A stretch of 6,297 nt of DNA from Alphaproteobacteria bacterium (GCA_023141075.1 JAGLKL010000084.1:1-6297); one strand, 5' to 3'. Positions 1-6,297 are shown, counted from the first letter of the stretch. The notes: generated by a model not told the origin, from the sequence alone. Numbers and translations: made by a program.

Positions 1-725
1 GCTTAAGTGTAATTGCTATTATCTATGCCTCGCTGGTGGCGCTGGTACAAGAAGATATGAAAAAGCTGGTTGCTTATTCATCTATTGCTCATATGGGGTT
101 TGTGACATTAGGTTTGTTTTCATTTACGGTGCAGGGCATCGAAGGGGCAGTCTTCCAGATGCTTTCTCACGGGCTTATTTCCGCAGCGCTGTTCCTATGT
201 GTGGGTGTTTTGTATGAACGTTTGCATACGCAGGATATTGCACGCTTTAGCGGGATTGTTAAGAATATGCCTAATTTCGCGGCTGTGTTTATGGTTTTTG
301 TGCTTGGCGCGATCGGCCTTCCCGGAACGAGCGGTTTTGTCGGAGAGTTCCTGATCTTGCTGGGAACATATAAAGTGAGCACCTATGCTACAGTGTTTGC
401 TGCGAGCGGGCTGGTATTAGGCGCAGCATATATGTTGTTGTTTTATCGCCGCGTAGTCTTCGGCCCGCAGGACAATCAGGACGCTGCCGAGATGGAAGAT
501 ATCAGACCTCATGAGATATTATTCTTTGTTCCACTTGTCGCTTTGGTTTTGTATTTGGGGTTTTTCCCCAACATGGTTTTGGACAGGATTTCTCCAGCGG
601 CTACGAATATAGCAGGGATATATAAGACTCTCGATACAGAGCCTGTCGATAAAATAGAAAAAAATCCGACGGACATTGTTCCGAGCGCCGGGGATATGAT
701 TATTGATGAGGAGGACATGGAATAA
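1..725 (+). CDS. nuoM: NADH-quinone oxidoreductase subunit M (complex I), C-terminal half, 5' end outside window
   Basis: This is an antiporter-like, proton-pumping membrane subunit of respiratory complex I. The reading frame is open from base 3 with no start in the window, so the gene enters from the left; the in-frame GTG at 36 lies inside a conserved helix and is not the start. The visible part is roughly the C-terminal half of a protein of about 500 residues. It shows the conserved QEDMKKLVAYSSIAHMG segment (bases 48-98), the HGL helix and YERLHTQD loop, and GLPGTSGFVGEF, whose Glu (codon 345-347) matches E. coli NuoM Glu407, the end of the proton path. Several hydrophobic helices follow. 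After the last helix an acidic tail of about 45 residues ends in DEEDME, longer than the E. coli tail as I recall it. The TAA stop (723-725) shares its last A with the nuoN start, so the two are surely co-transcribed. Confidence 0.96.
   Translation, partial: LSVIAIIYASLVALVQEDMKKLVAYSSIAHMGFVTLGLFSFTVQGIEGAVFQMLSHGLISAALFLCVGVLYERLHTQDIARFSGIVKNMPNFAAVFMVFVLGAIGLPGTSGFVGEFLILLGTYKVSTYATVFAASGLVLGAAYMLLFYRRVVFGPQDNQDAAEMEDIRPHEILFFVPLVALVLYLGFFPNMVLDRISPAATNIAGIYKTLDTEPVDKIEKNPTDIVPSAGDMIIDEEDME
709..714 (+). promoter_or_regulatory. Strong Shine-Dalgarno sequence for nuoN inside the nuoM end
   Basis: AGGAGG is the full consensus ribosome binding site. It lies 10 bases before the nuoN ATG at 725 and inside the nuoM codons for the acidic DEED tail. 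It is the best Shine-Dalgarno match in the window and supports the nuoN start. With the one-base stop/start overlap (TAATG), it suggests that nuoN is translated efficiently and coupled to nuoM. Confidence 0.8.
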
Positions 726-2161
726 TGTATTTGTCCAATCTCTCACTTATTGCACCGGAGATTTTCCTTATTGTTACGGCAATAGGATATTTGCTGGTCG
801 GCGCTATTCAGGGAAATAAGGCTACGAATGTTTTGTGTTGGTCGGCGATATTGTGTTTTGCTATTTCTGCTGTTTTGCTGATCTATACCAGTTGGGATAC
901 ATATTTTGTGCTTGGAGGCGTCCTTGTTAATAATGCGTTTTCAAATCTGATAAAACTCATTATCCTGCTGGGTCTTATTGTTTCTACCGCACTTTCAACA
1001 CAATATCTCTATCAGGAGCGTCTTGCGCGGCATGAATACCCTGTGCTTTTGATTCTGGCGGGGGTAGGGATGATGTTTATGGTTTCGGCCAATAACATGC
1101 TGGCTCTCTATATGGGGATGGAACTGCAATCACTCAGTCTGTATGTACTCACAGCCTTTCAGCGCAACTCAGTACGCTCAGGTGAAGCCGGGATAAAATA
1201 CTTTATTTTAGGTGCTTTATCCTCGGGGCTTATGCTTTTCGGCATCTCTCTGATTTATGGCTTTTCCGGCAGTTTGGATTTCCAGCTAATTGGTCAAAGT
1301 ATAGATAATATGGACGCTATACCGCCGGGGCTTACCATCGGCATGGTCTTTGTGATCGCAGCAATAGCCTTCAAAATTTCCGCCGCGCCATTCCATATGT
1401 GGACACCAGATGTCTATCACGGCGCACCAACCGGCGTTACCGCATTTTTTGACCTCGTTCCGAAAGTAGCGGCGCTGGCTGTATTGATCCGCCTGATGCT
1501 TGGCCCGTTTGCCGGAGCCTATGAACAATGGGAGCAGATTCTTTATTTATTGGCTCTGGCCTCACTGTTATTCGGAGCATTTGGCGGGATAGCACAAGAG
1601 AACATCAAGCGCCTTATGGCTTATAGTTCGATTCACCATATGGGTTATATGCTTATCGGTGTAATTGTTAATTCTGATATAGGCATAGCAGCAGTTATTC
1701 TGTATTTGTCGATCTATCTGGTTACAACTGCCGGTGTGTTCGCCGTTATACTATGCATGCGAAAAGAGGGGCTTGCTGTTAATCGTATCAGTGACTTGTC
1801 AGGCCTTTCGAAAAACCATCCAGTTCTGGCTTATGCCATGGCTATTTTGCTGTTTTCCATGAGTGGCCTGCCGCCTGCCGCCGGTTTCTTCGGCAAGCTC
1901 TTTATCTTTAATGCTGCGATTGCACATGGATATTACACATTGGCTGTGCTTGGTGTTCTGGCCAGTGTCGTGGCAGCCTATTACTATCTGCGCATTATTA
2001 AGATCATGTTTTTTGATAAGCCTCTCGATGCGCTGGATGATGATATCGGAGTAGAAAGAAAGCTTGTCCTGCTCGGAGCTCTTGTTTTTGTCGTTGGGTT
2101 TATTTTTACACCAGACACTTTTATAACTTTTGCAAATGCCGTAGCGGCTTCGTTATTTTAA
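725..2161 (+). CDS. nuoN: NADH-quinone oxidoreductase subunit N (complex I)
   Basis: This is the third antiporter-like, proton-translocating membrane subunit of complex I. The 478-residue length is normal for the family, and the protein is hydrophobic throughout, consistent with about 14 membrane helices. Key charged residues fall at the same numbers as I recall for E. coli NuoN: Glu133 (ALYMGMELQSLSLY), Lys158 (GIKYF), Lys217 (FKISAAPFHMW), His224 and Lys247 (DLVPKVAA). Lys391 (AAGFFGKLF) stands for E. coli Lys395, the lysine that replaces the glutamate of NuoM and marks this as N rather than M. A QENIKRLMAYSSIHHMG block (291-307) is the shared antiporter signature. The start overlaps the nuoM stop by one base and has a strong ribosome binding site. 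As usual, nuoN follows nuoM and would close the nuo operon, but here birA begins one base after its stop. No key residue is missing, so the subunit looks functional. Confidence 0.98.
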   Translation: MYLSNLSLIAPEIFLIVTAIGYLLVGAIQGNKATNVLCWSAILCFAISAVLLIYTSWDTYFVLGGVLVNNAFSNLIKLIILLGLIVSTALSTQYLYQERLARHEYPVLLILAGVGMMFMVSANNMLALYMGMELQSLSLYVLTAFQRNSVRSGEAGIKYFILGALSSGLMLFGISLIYGFSGSLDFQLIGQSIDNMDAIPPGLTIGMVFVIAAIAFKISAAPFHMWTPDVYHGAPTGVTAFFDLVPKVAALAVLIRLMLGPFAGAYEQWEQILYLLALASLLFGAFGGIAQENIKRLMAYSSIHHMGYMLIGVIVNSDIGIAAVILYLSIYLVTTAGVFAVILCMRKEGLAVNRISDLSGLSKNHPVLAYAMAILLFSMSGLPPAAGFFGKLFIFNAAIAHGYYTLAVLGVLASVVAAYYYLRIIKIMFFDKPLDALDDDIGVERKLVLLGALVFVVGFIFTPDTFITFANAVAASLF

Positions 2162-2162
2162 T

Positions 2163-2891
2163 ATGTCACATTCCTCTTTCTGGTCTATTCAAACACATAA
2201 AAGCCTTGTCAGTACGCAAGATACGCTCAAAGCACTGATTGACAAAGGCGAAGCTGAAGAAGGCACACTTATTCACGCCATAGAGCAAACAGGCGGTTAT
2301 GGTCGTCATGGACGAAAATGGGAATGTGGCTCCGGCAATTTAAGTTTTTCATTTATGCTCAGTCCCCGCGCCAACAGACTTCAAAGCACCTCTTTATCTC
2401 TGGTCACAGGCATAGCACTGGTTCGTGCCATTCAGGACGCACTTGGAATTACGAATGACGATGTTATATTGAAGTGGCCCAATGATGTCATGATAAAAGG
2501 GAAGAAATGCGCCGGGATTTTGTTGGAAACCATGAAACAAAATGTTATTATCGGCACCGGTGTCAATATTTCCAGCGCTCCCATTGAAGAAGCTGTCAGT
2601 TTATCTGATTACAACAAAAACATTACGCTTACCCCGGAAGAGCTTCTTTTGCGCTTTCTTGAAGTTTTTGAGGATATTTACCCTTTGTGGCAAGAGCAAG
2701 GATTTGTTGTTTTTAGACCGGAGTTTATGAAACTGTCATATAAGAAAGGTACTCCTGTGCACGTAAAATTGCCTGATAATACGGTTGAAGGACTTTTTCA
2801 GGATGTCGATGAACAAGGGAATATGTTAATCCTGTGCAAAGATACTCAAAAACTGCAAAAAATCACCGCAGGGGATGTGTTTCTAGTATGA
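2163..2891 (+). CDS. birA: Biotin--[acetyl-CoA-carboxylase] ligase, monofunctional (no DNA-binding domain)
   Basis: This cytoplasmic enzyme activates biotin with ATP to biotinyl-5'-AMP and attaches it to a lysine on biotin carboxyl carrier domains, such as that of acetyl-CoA carboxylase. The 242 residues begin directly with the catalytic domain. The substrate-binding STQD is at 17-20, the glycine/arginine-rich loop GYGRHGRKW at 45-53 and KWPND at 104-108. Lys115 in KKCAGILLE matches E. coli Lys183, and GTGVN is at 131-135. A small SH3-like C-terminal domain spans about 195-242 (GTPVHVKL to ITAGDVF). There is no N-terminal winged helix, so unlike E. coli BirA it should not act as the biotin repressor. 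The first Gly-Arg of the usual GRGRxGRxW loop is Gly-Tyr here; the later arginines are kept. The ATG lies one base after the nuoN stop with no visible Shine-Dalgarno sequence, which suggests reinitiation by ribosomes leaving nuoN. Confidence 0.95.
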   Translation: MSHSSFWSIQTHKSLVSTQDTLKALIDKGEAEEGTLIHAIEQTGGYGRHGRKWECGSGNLSFSFMLSPRANRLQSTSLSLVTGIALVRAIQDALGITNDDVILKWPNDVMIKGKKCAGILLETMKQNVIIGTGVNISSAPIEEAVSLSDYNKNITLTPEELLLRFLEVFEDIYPLWQEQGFVVFRPEFMKLSYKKGTPVHVKLPDNTVEGLFQDVDEQGNMLILCKDTQKLQKITAGDVFLV

Positions 2892-2921
2892 TGAGAACCG
2901 CGATTCTTTTTTACAATCGTA

Positions 2922-2950
2922 TTGCTTACGTTTGTGTTAAAAACTGTAAA
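2922..2950 (+). promoter_or_regulatory. Weak candidate promoter before coaX
   Basis: The birA-coaX spacer is 75 bases and AT-rich, the longest in the window. A possible -35 TTGCTT (2922-2927) and -10 TGTAAA (2945-2950) are separated by 17 bases. Both are imperfect, matching 3 of 6 and 4 of 6 consensus bases. Initiation would fall near 2957, about 10 bases before the coaX ATG. This is a guess from spacing and base composition; read-through from birA is equally possible. Confidence 0.2.
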
Positions 2951-2966
2951 GTAAAGACAATATACC

Positions 2967-3764
2967 ATGCTGCTTGCCATTGATGTAGGAAACACAAATA
3001 CTGTTTTCGCACTTTTTAATAAAGAAAATGACGATACACTTATTCACTCTTGGCGGTGTAAAACTGAGAGTGCTCGCTCCGGTGATGAGTATGCTGTGTT
3101 TCTTAACCAGCTCTTTGTTCTTGAAGATATCTCATGGGATAATATTTGTGACGTGGTCATCAGCTCGGTTGTTCCTGATGCGAATTTTCACCTTACCCGT
3201 TTTTGTGAAAAATATTTATCCAAGCGTCCCTTATGCGTGGACACAACAAGTGCAGGCGTTAAGCTTGATCTGGATCAACCTGAAGAAATCGGAGCAGACA
3301 GGCTGGTCAATGCTAGCGCAGTGATAGCATATTATCCTTTACCAGCCATTGTTGTTGATTTTGGTACGGCGACGACCTTCGATGTTATTGATATAAACGG
3401 TGTTTACCGTGGCGGGGTTATTGCTCCGGGTGTCCAGCTTTCAATTAATGCGCTGGCTCAACAGGCAGCCAAACTCCCGCAAATTATTATTAAAAAACCA
3501 AAAAACACTATTGGGACAAATACTGCAGCCGCCATGCATTCAGGGATGTACTGGGGCTATATTGGGCTGATTGAAAAGATTATTGATAACATTATTGGCG
3601 ATTTGCGGGAAAGTGGTGTCACAAAAAAGCCGTATGTTATTGCTACGGGAGGACTTGCATCTCTTTACGCCAAAGACACAAAGCTGATTGACGTTGTCGA
3701 TGATAACCTGATCTTTAAAGGGTTGCTCGAGATCAACAGAAGGCACAGACATAACGCAAAATAG
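2967..3764 (+). CDS. coaX: Type III pantothenate kinase
   Basis: This enzyme phosphorylates pantothenate (vitamin B5) to 4'-phosphopantothenate, the first and usually rate-limiting step of coenzyme A synthesis in the cytoplasm. Type III enzymes belong to the ASKHA ATPase superfamily, are generally insensitive to CoA feedback, and often need a monovalent cation such as K+ or NH4+. The 265 residues show every expected motif: the phosphate-binding DVGNTN at 6-11, GADR at 109-112 (Asp111 is the likely catalytic base), DFGTATTFD at 131-139, GGVIAPG at 149-155, and a C-terminal adenosine-site ATGGLA at 227-232. The protein starts directly at the first beta strand of the fold (MLLAIDVGN), so the ATG is secure although the Shine-Dalgarno sequence is poor. 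Placement after birA is the usual alphaproteobacterial arrangement as I remember it and groups two cofactor genes. No anomaly seen. Confidence 0.97.
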   Translation: MLLAIDVGNTNTVFALFNKENDDTLIHSWRCKTESARSGDEYAVFLNQLFVLEDISWDNICDVVISSVVPDANFHLTRFCEKYLSKRPLCVDTTSAGVKLDLDQPEEIGADRLVNASAVIAYYPLPAIVVDFGTATTFDVIDINGVYRGGVIAPGVQLSINALAQQAAKLPQIIIKKPKNTIGTNTAAAMHSGMYWGYIGLIEKIIDNIIGDLRESGVTKKPYVIATGGLASLYAKDTKLIDVVDDNLIFKGLLEINRRHRHNAK

Positions 3765-3770
3765 TATAAT
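3765..3770 (+). promoter_or_regulatory. Candidate -10 element (TATAAT) for rnj
   Basis: A perfect TATAAT starts immediately after the coaX stop codon. The best -35 at a 17-base spacing is GGCACA (3742-3747), which matches the consensus only at its last three bases, so the promoter may be weak, activator-dependent or absent. Initiation would be expected around 3776-3778, giving an rnj leader of about 47 bases. In AT-rich DNA a six-base match can occur by chance, hence the modest confidence. Confidence 0.3.
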
Positions 3771-3776
3771 GTTAGC

Positions 3777-3792
3777 TCCTGCTTATGTAGGA
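3777..3792 (+). promoter_or_regulatory. Small stem-loop in the rnj leader
   Basis: TCCTGC (3777-3782) pairs with GTAGGA (3787-3792) around a TTAT loop. This gives six pairs, one of them a G-U wobble. No run of T follows, so it does not look like an intrinsic terminator. It lies 31 bases before the rnj ATG and close to where a transcript from the TATAAT at 3765 would begin, so it could sit at the very 5' end of an rnj mRNA. The pairing is seen; any role is inference. Confidence 0.35.
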
Positions 3793-3813
3793 ATATACTT
3801 AATCATTACTATT

Positions 3814-3822
3814 AAGAAGAAG
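3814..3822 (+). promoter_or_regulatory. Purine-rich ribosome binding region of rnj
   Basis: AAGAAGAAG ends one base before the rnj ATG at 3824. It is purine-rich but lacks the AGGAGG core, and only its 5' part is at a useful distance, so initiation is probably weak to moderate. Confidence 0.4.
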
Positions 3823-3823
3823 C

Positions 3824-5503
3824 ATGACTGAAACTTTTAAAACGAATGCACTGTACTTTGTTCCCCTTGGCGGGAGCGGACAATTTGGTGCAAATCTTAA
3901 TTTGTATGTGTGTAATGGCGAGTTTTTGGCCGTTGATTGCGGCATCTGTTTTGCCAATGAGCGTTATCCCGGAATTGACATTTTGCTCCCTGATCCACAG
4001 CTATTAGAGAAAAACAAGGACAAGCTTAGAGGGCTGGTGATTACTCATGCGCATGAGGATCATCTTGGCGCTATAGCCTATTTGTGGGAGCGCTTTAAAT
4101 GTCCGATCTATACGACGCGTTTTACGGCTTCTGTCTTGCGGGGAAAGCTGGAACAAAAGGGAGTAGAAGGCGTTCCAATCCATATTATGGAATTTGGCGA
4201 ACGTTTTGATATTGGCTGTTTTGGTTTGAATATGGTTTCAGTGTCACATTCTATTCCCGATAGTTTTTCTTTGCTGATTGAAACTCCATACGGCAATCTT
4301 TTTCACAGCGGTGACTGGAACCTTGATCAAAATTCCCCGACAGGACAAAAAACCGAAGAGGAGGTATTTTGCAAAATCGGTGAAAAGGGGGTTCTGGCCT
4401 ATATTGGGGATTCTACCAATGCGGAACTTGACGGTTATGCCGGGTCGGAAGCAGATGTGGCCGAGGGGCTGATTGAGGAGTTTAAAACGTGTGAAGGCAA
4501 GATTATCATTACGATTTTTGCTTCGAATATCGCCCGGATGATTAGCATAGCGCACGCCGCGCAGGAAATTGGACGAAGCGTGGGGTTGATCGGGCGGTCT
4601 TTACATCGTATGGCCGGATGCGCCCATGAATGTGACATGCTTGCTGATATTCCGCCGTTTTTAAGTGAATATGAAATCGCTCAAGAGCCTGATGAGAATC
4701 TGGTTTTGATTGTCACTGGATCGCAAGGAGAGCACAGGGCGGCATTAGCCAAGATATCGCGCGGAGAGTTCCGAGGTGTTTCTCTGAACAGTGGTGATAC
4801 GGTTATATTCTCGGCACGCGCCATTCCGGGAAATGAGAAAAATATTAATGCTGTCAAGAATAATCTGAGCATGGCGGGTGTACGTATTGTTGCACCACAC
4901 GATACGAAAAATATTATTCATGTATCCGGCCACCCTTATAAAGACGAGATTGAGCAGATGCTCCAGTGGATTAAGCCATCCTGCGTTGTGCCGGTGCATG
5001 GCGAACACGTTCAATTAAATGCCCAAGCCGAGTTGGCAGCAAATTGCCAGATTGAGAACGTCCTGATTCCCAATAACGGATCGGTGATCCGGCTTGCACC
5101 CGGAAAACCTGAAATAATAGATCACGTAGAAACAGCGCTGCTGGCCGTTGATAAAGCTAATATTATTCCGGCAACCCATCAGTCAATTACAGAGCGGCGA
5201 AAATTACAATATTCGGGGACTGTGCATGCGTCACTAGTTCTGGATCGGAACCTCAATATTTTAGGAAGAATAAAAGTCGACACAGTAGGATTAAGCTATC
5301 AGCGAAGCCATGACTGCCTTATAGAAGAATTGCAGAAAAAGGCCGAAGATATCATTACCATATTGCAGAAAAACACGGCCGACATGACACAAAATGAAGA
5401 TGAAATCGCCGAAACCCTGCGTATATCTTTACGGCGCTATGTGAGCCAGACTCTCGGTCTGCAGCCAAAAACAACTGTGCACGTGACGTGTCTTGATGTT
5501 TAA
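3824..5503 (+). CDS. rnj: Ribonuclease J (metallo-beta-lactamase / beta-CASP ribonuclease)
   Basis: RNase J is a cytoplasmic Zn-dependent 5'-3' exonuclease and endonuclease for mRNA decay and rRNA end processing, preferring 5'-monophosphate RNA. The 559 residues are a normal family length. The N-terminal metallo-beta-lactamase part has LGGSGQFGANL (15-25), the metal-binding HAHEDH at 75-80, His142 in SHSIPDS and Asp164 in HSGDW. A beta-CASP insert follows (about 195-360), with GDSTNA (195-200), FASNIARM (232-239) and TGSQGEHRAAL (298-308). The closing metallo-beta-lactamase segment has SGH (368-370) and PVHGEH (390-395). A C-terminal domain covers about 450-559 and includes a helical, charged stretch near 498-530. 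All catalytic residues are present, so it should be active. The TAA stop lies 15 bases before the next gene start. The leader contains a possible promoter and a stem-loop. Confidence 0.97.
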   Translation: MTETFKTNALYFVPLGGSGQFGANLNLYVCNGEFLAVDCGICFANERYPGIDILLPDPQLLEKNKDKLRGLVITHAHEDHLGAIAYLWERFKCPIYTTRFTASVLRGKLEQKGVEGVPIHIMEFGERFDIGCFGLNMVSVSHSIPDSFSLLIETPYGNLFHSGDWNLDQNSPTGQKTEEEVFCKIGEKGVLAYIGDSTNAELDGYAGSEADVAEGLIEEFKTCEGKIIITIFASNIARMISIAHAAQEIGRSVGLIGRSLHRMAGCAHECDMLADIPPFLSEYEIAQEPDENLVLIVTGSQGEHRAALAKISRGEFRGVSLNSGDTVIFSARAIPGNEKNINAVKNNLSMAGVRIVAPHDTKNIIHVSGHPYKDEIEQMLQWIKPSCVVPVHGEHVQLNAQAELAANCQIENVLIPNNGSVIRLAPGKPEIIDHVETALLAVDKANIIPATHQSITERRKLQYSGTVHASLVLDRNLNILGRIKVDTVGLSYQRSHDCLIEELQKKAEDIITILQKNTADMTQNEDEIAETLRISLRRYVSQTLGLQPKTTVHVTCLDV

Positions 5504-5518
5504 GGTAGAGTGTCCTTT

Positions 5519-6037
5519 ATGCGCTCATTATTGCTATTTTTATTTTTGATTTTTCCTTTTGCAGCGCATGCTCAGAATGATGATGCTATAGCGAAACTTT
5601 GCGCACATGTTAATTTTTTAGAGCAGAACATAGGAAACAGTGCAAAATACGTTGCGGGCGTGGATGTTTATGGCAATCCGGTAGTACCGGCGGATTTGCC
5701 GGATGGCGGGATAAAAAGCCGTATGCTGAACGATCCGATTATGCTTCCCATTGATATAAATCTGGCTGAGCGTTATGGATTGAATTTACCTGACGGCGTG
5801 GAAATTAATCCCAATATTGCCAACATGGTTCTCTATCAAGATGGTCGCGTTTTTTTTGGAAATGAGGACATATCCGACTCAATTAAAAGCTTTTGCCAAA
5901 GTCGTGATAAAGAAATGAAAAAAAATCAATCCAATCAACAAGAACAGCATGGACATGAAAGTGCTAATCCCGTACTCTCTAGCGATAAAATTGAAGGACA
6001 ATATCCGGAAGATAATGACCGGAGATATAATGATTAG
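5519..6037 (+). CDS. Predicted secreted or periplasmic protein of unknown function
   Basis: I do not recognise this family. The 172-residue product begins with a clear Sec signal peptide: MRS, a hydrophobic core LLLFLFLIFPF, and the signal peptidase I site AHA, cleaved after residue 18. A plain Gln follows, so it is not a lipoprotein. The mature part holds a compact region (about 23-128) with GVDVYGNPVVPADL (47-60), IMLPIDINLAERYGLNLP (74-91) and MVLYQDGRVFFGNEDIS (103-119). It ends in a low-complexity Lys/Gln/Asn/Glu-rich tail of about 45 residues that is probably disordered. Its only cysteines, 28 and 126, flank the compact region and could form a disulfide in the periplasm. An in-frame GTG at 5510 would add three residues (MSF). 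I prefer the ATG because it gives a standard signal peptide and lies 9 bases after GAG of AGGTAGAG (5503-5509). It follows rnj by only 15 bases and is probably co-transcribed with it. Confidence 0.8.
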   Translation: MRSLLLFLFLIFPFAAHAQNDDAIAKLCAHVNFLEQNIGNSAKYVAGVDVYGNPVVPADLPDGGIKSRMLNDPIMLPIDINLAERYGLNLPDGVEINPNIANMVLYQDGRVFFGNEDISDSIKSFCQSRDKEMKKNQSNQQEQHGHESANPVLSSDKIEGQYPEDNDRRYND

Positions 6038-6097
6038 GACTTAAGATAAGAAGGGTCTTTGGTTCTGTCACATATGTTTTGGAGTTAGAATAAGAAT

Positions 6098-6297
6098 ATG
6101 GGTAAAAAAGCAAAAACAGCCATAACACCGACACGCGAAGAAAATTTCCCTGAATGGTATCTGCAAGTAATCAAGGCCGCGGACATGGCTGAAAATGCCC
6201 CGGTGCGAGGCTGTATGATTATCAAGCCTTATGGTTATGCGCTTTGGGAAAATATGCAGCGTATTTTTGATGGCATGATTAAGGAAGCTGGCGTTGA
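6098..6297 (+). CDS. proS: Prolyl-tRNA synthetase, archaeal/eukaryote-like type, N-terminus only, 3' end outside window
   Basis: This class II aminoacyl-tRNA synthetase attaches proline to tRNA(Pro) in the cytoplasm. Only the first 66 codons are present; the frame is open to the window end. The N-terminus reads ITPTREENFPEWY (9-21), IKAADMAENAPVRGCMIIKP (25-44) and YGYALWENMQ (45-54), the start of the catalytic domain leading into the motif 1 helix. These are hallmarks of the archaeal/eukaryote-like ProRS family (TIGR00408 group), which ends in a zinc-binding-like extension and lacks the bacterial editing insertion. Bacterial-type ProRS starts quite differently, with a motif resembling MRxSxxFxPTxKExP. 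The ATG is fixed by an in-frame TAG at 6086-6088. GGAG (6081-6084) lies 13 bases upstream, rather far for a Shine-Dalgarno sequence. A 60-base spacer separates it from the preceding gene. The family call is firm, but completeness and catalytic motifs 2 and 3 cannot be judged here. Confidence 0.9.
   Translation, partial: MGKKAKTAITPTREENFPEWYLQVIKAADMAENAPVRGCMIIKPYGYALWENMQRIFDGMIKEAGV

Noticed and set aside
36..38. GTG as a start codon for a short NuoM-like protein
   Set aside because: The frame is open and conserved upstream to base 3 (LSVIAIIYASLVALVQED), so this is the interior of a gene cut by the window edge.
2894..2912. AGAA/TTCT hairpin followed by a T run after birA, as a terminator
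   Set aside because: The stem has only four A/T-rich pairs around a 6-base loop, too weak for an intrinsic terminator.
4244..5014. Overlapping antisense open frames of 60-100 codons opposite rnj
   Set aside because: They lie opposite a fully conserved coding frame, resemble no family and have no ribosome binding sites; they are shadows of rnj codon usage.
5510..5512. GTG start for the secreted protein
   Set aside because: It abuts the GAG of the putative ribosome site; the ATG at 5519 gives better spacing and a normal signal peptide. It cannot be fully excluded.
5687..5702. CCGGC/GCCGG inverted repeat
   Set aside because: It lies inside the secreted-protein gene (codons for VPADLPDGG) with no T run, and is plausibly a by-product of coding for Pro/Gly residues.
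6035..6060. AGGAC/GTCTT hairpin before proS as a terminator
   Set aside because: Five pairs including a wobble, a 14-base loop and only a short T run; not convincing.
6065..6091. Promoter before proS (CTGTCA and TAGAAT)
   Set aside because: The spacing is 15 bases and initiation would fall on the ATG itself, implying a leaderless message; too speculative to list as a feature.
1..6297. Mobile elements, CRISPR arrays, tRNA/rRNA genes or defence genes
   Set aside because: Housekeeping genes cover nearly all of the window and the spacers (1-75 bases) show no terminal inverted repeats, spaced repeats or cloverleaf-like sequence.

Overview
The window holds seven genes, all on the + strand and tightly packed: the 3' end of nuoM, complete nuoN, birA, coaX and rnj, a gene for an unrecognised secreted protein, and the 5' end of proS. 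The order nuoM-nuoN-birA-coaX-rnj-(small gene)-proS is, from memory, typical of Alphaproteobacteria. Many A/T-ending codons and AT-rich spacers suggest a lineage of moderate to low GC content within that class. I cannot name the genus from the sequence alone.

Bases 1-2161 encode two antiporter-like proton-pumping membrane subunits of respiratory complex I. The nuoM stop and nuoN start share one base, and nuoN has a strong Shine-Dalgarno sequence inside the nuoM end. Bases 2163-3764 carry two cofactor genes: a biotin protein ligase without a DNA-binding domain, only one base after nuoN, and a type III pantothenate kinase for the first step of coenzyme A synthesis. Bases 3824-5503 encode ribonuclease J. 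Its 59-base leader contains a perfect TATAAT and a compact 6-bp hairpin, the only intergenic stretch with noticeable regulatory-looking structure.

Bases 5519-6037 encode an approximately 172-residue exported protein of no family I recognise. From 6098 to the window end runs the start of a prolyl-tRNA synthetase. Its N-terminus is clearly of the archaeal/eukaryote-like type, not the short bacterial type I would expect at this locus in Alphaproteobacteria. This is the most interesting point in the window.

The genes do not form one pathway. They look like a housekeeping read-through cluster (energy conservation, cofactor synthesis, RNA turnover, tRNA charging). I see no mobile element, CRISPR array, RNA gene, phage or defence gene, and no evidence of a new multi-gene system. 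No spacer exceeds 300 bases; the longest, before coaX, is 75 bases.
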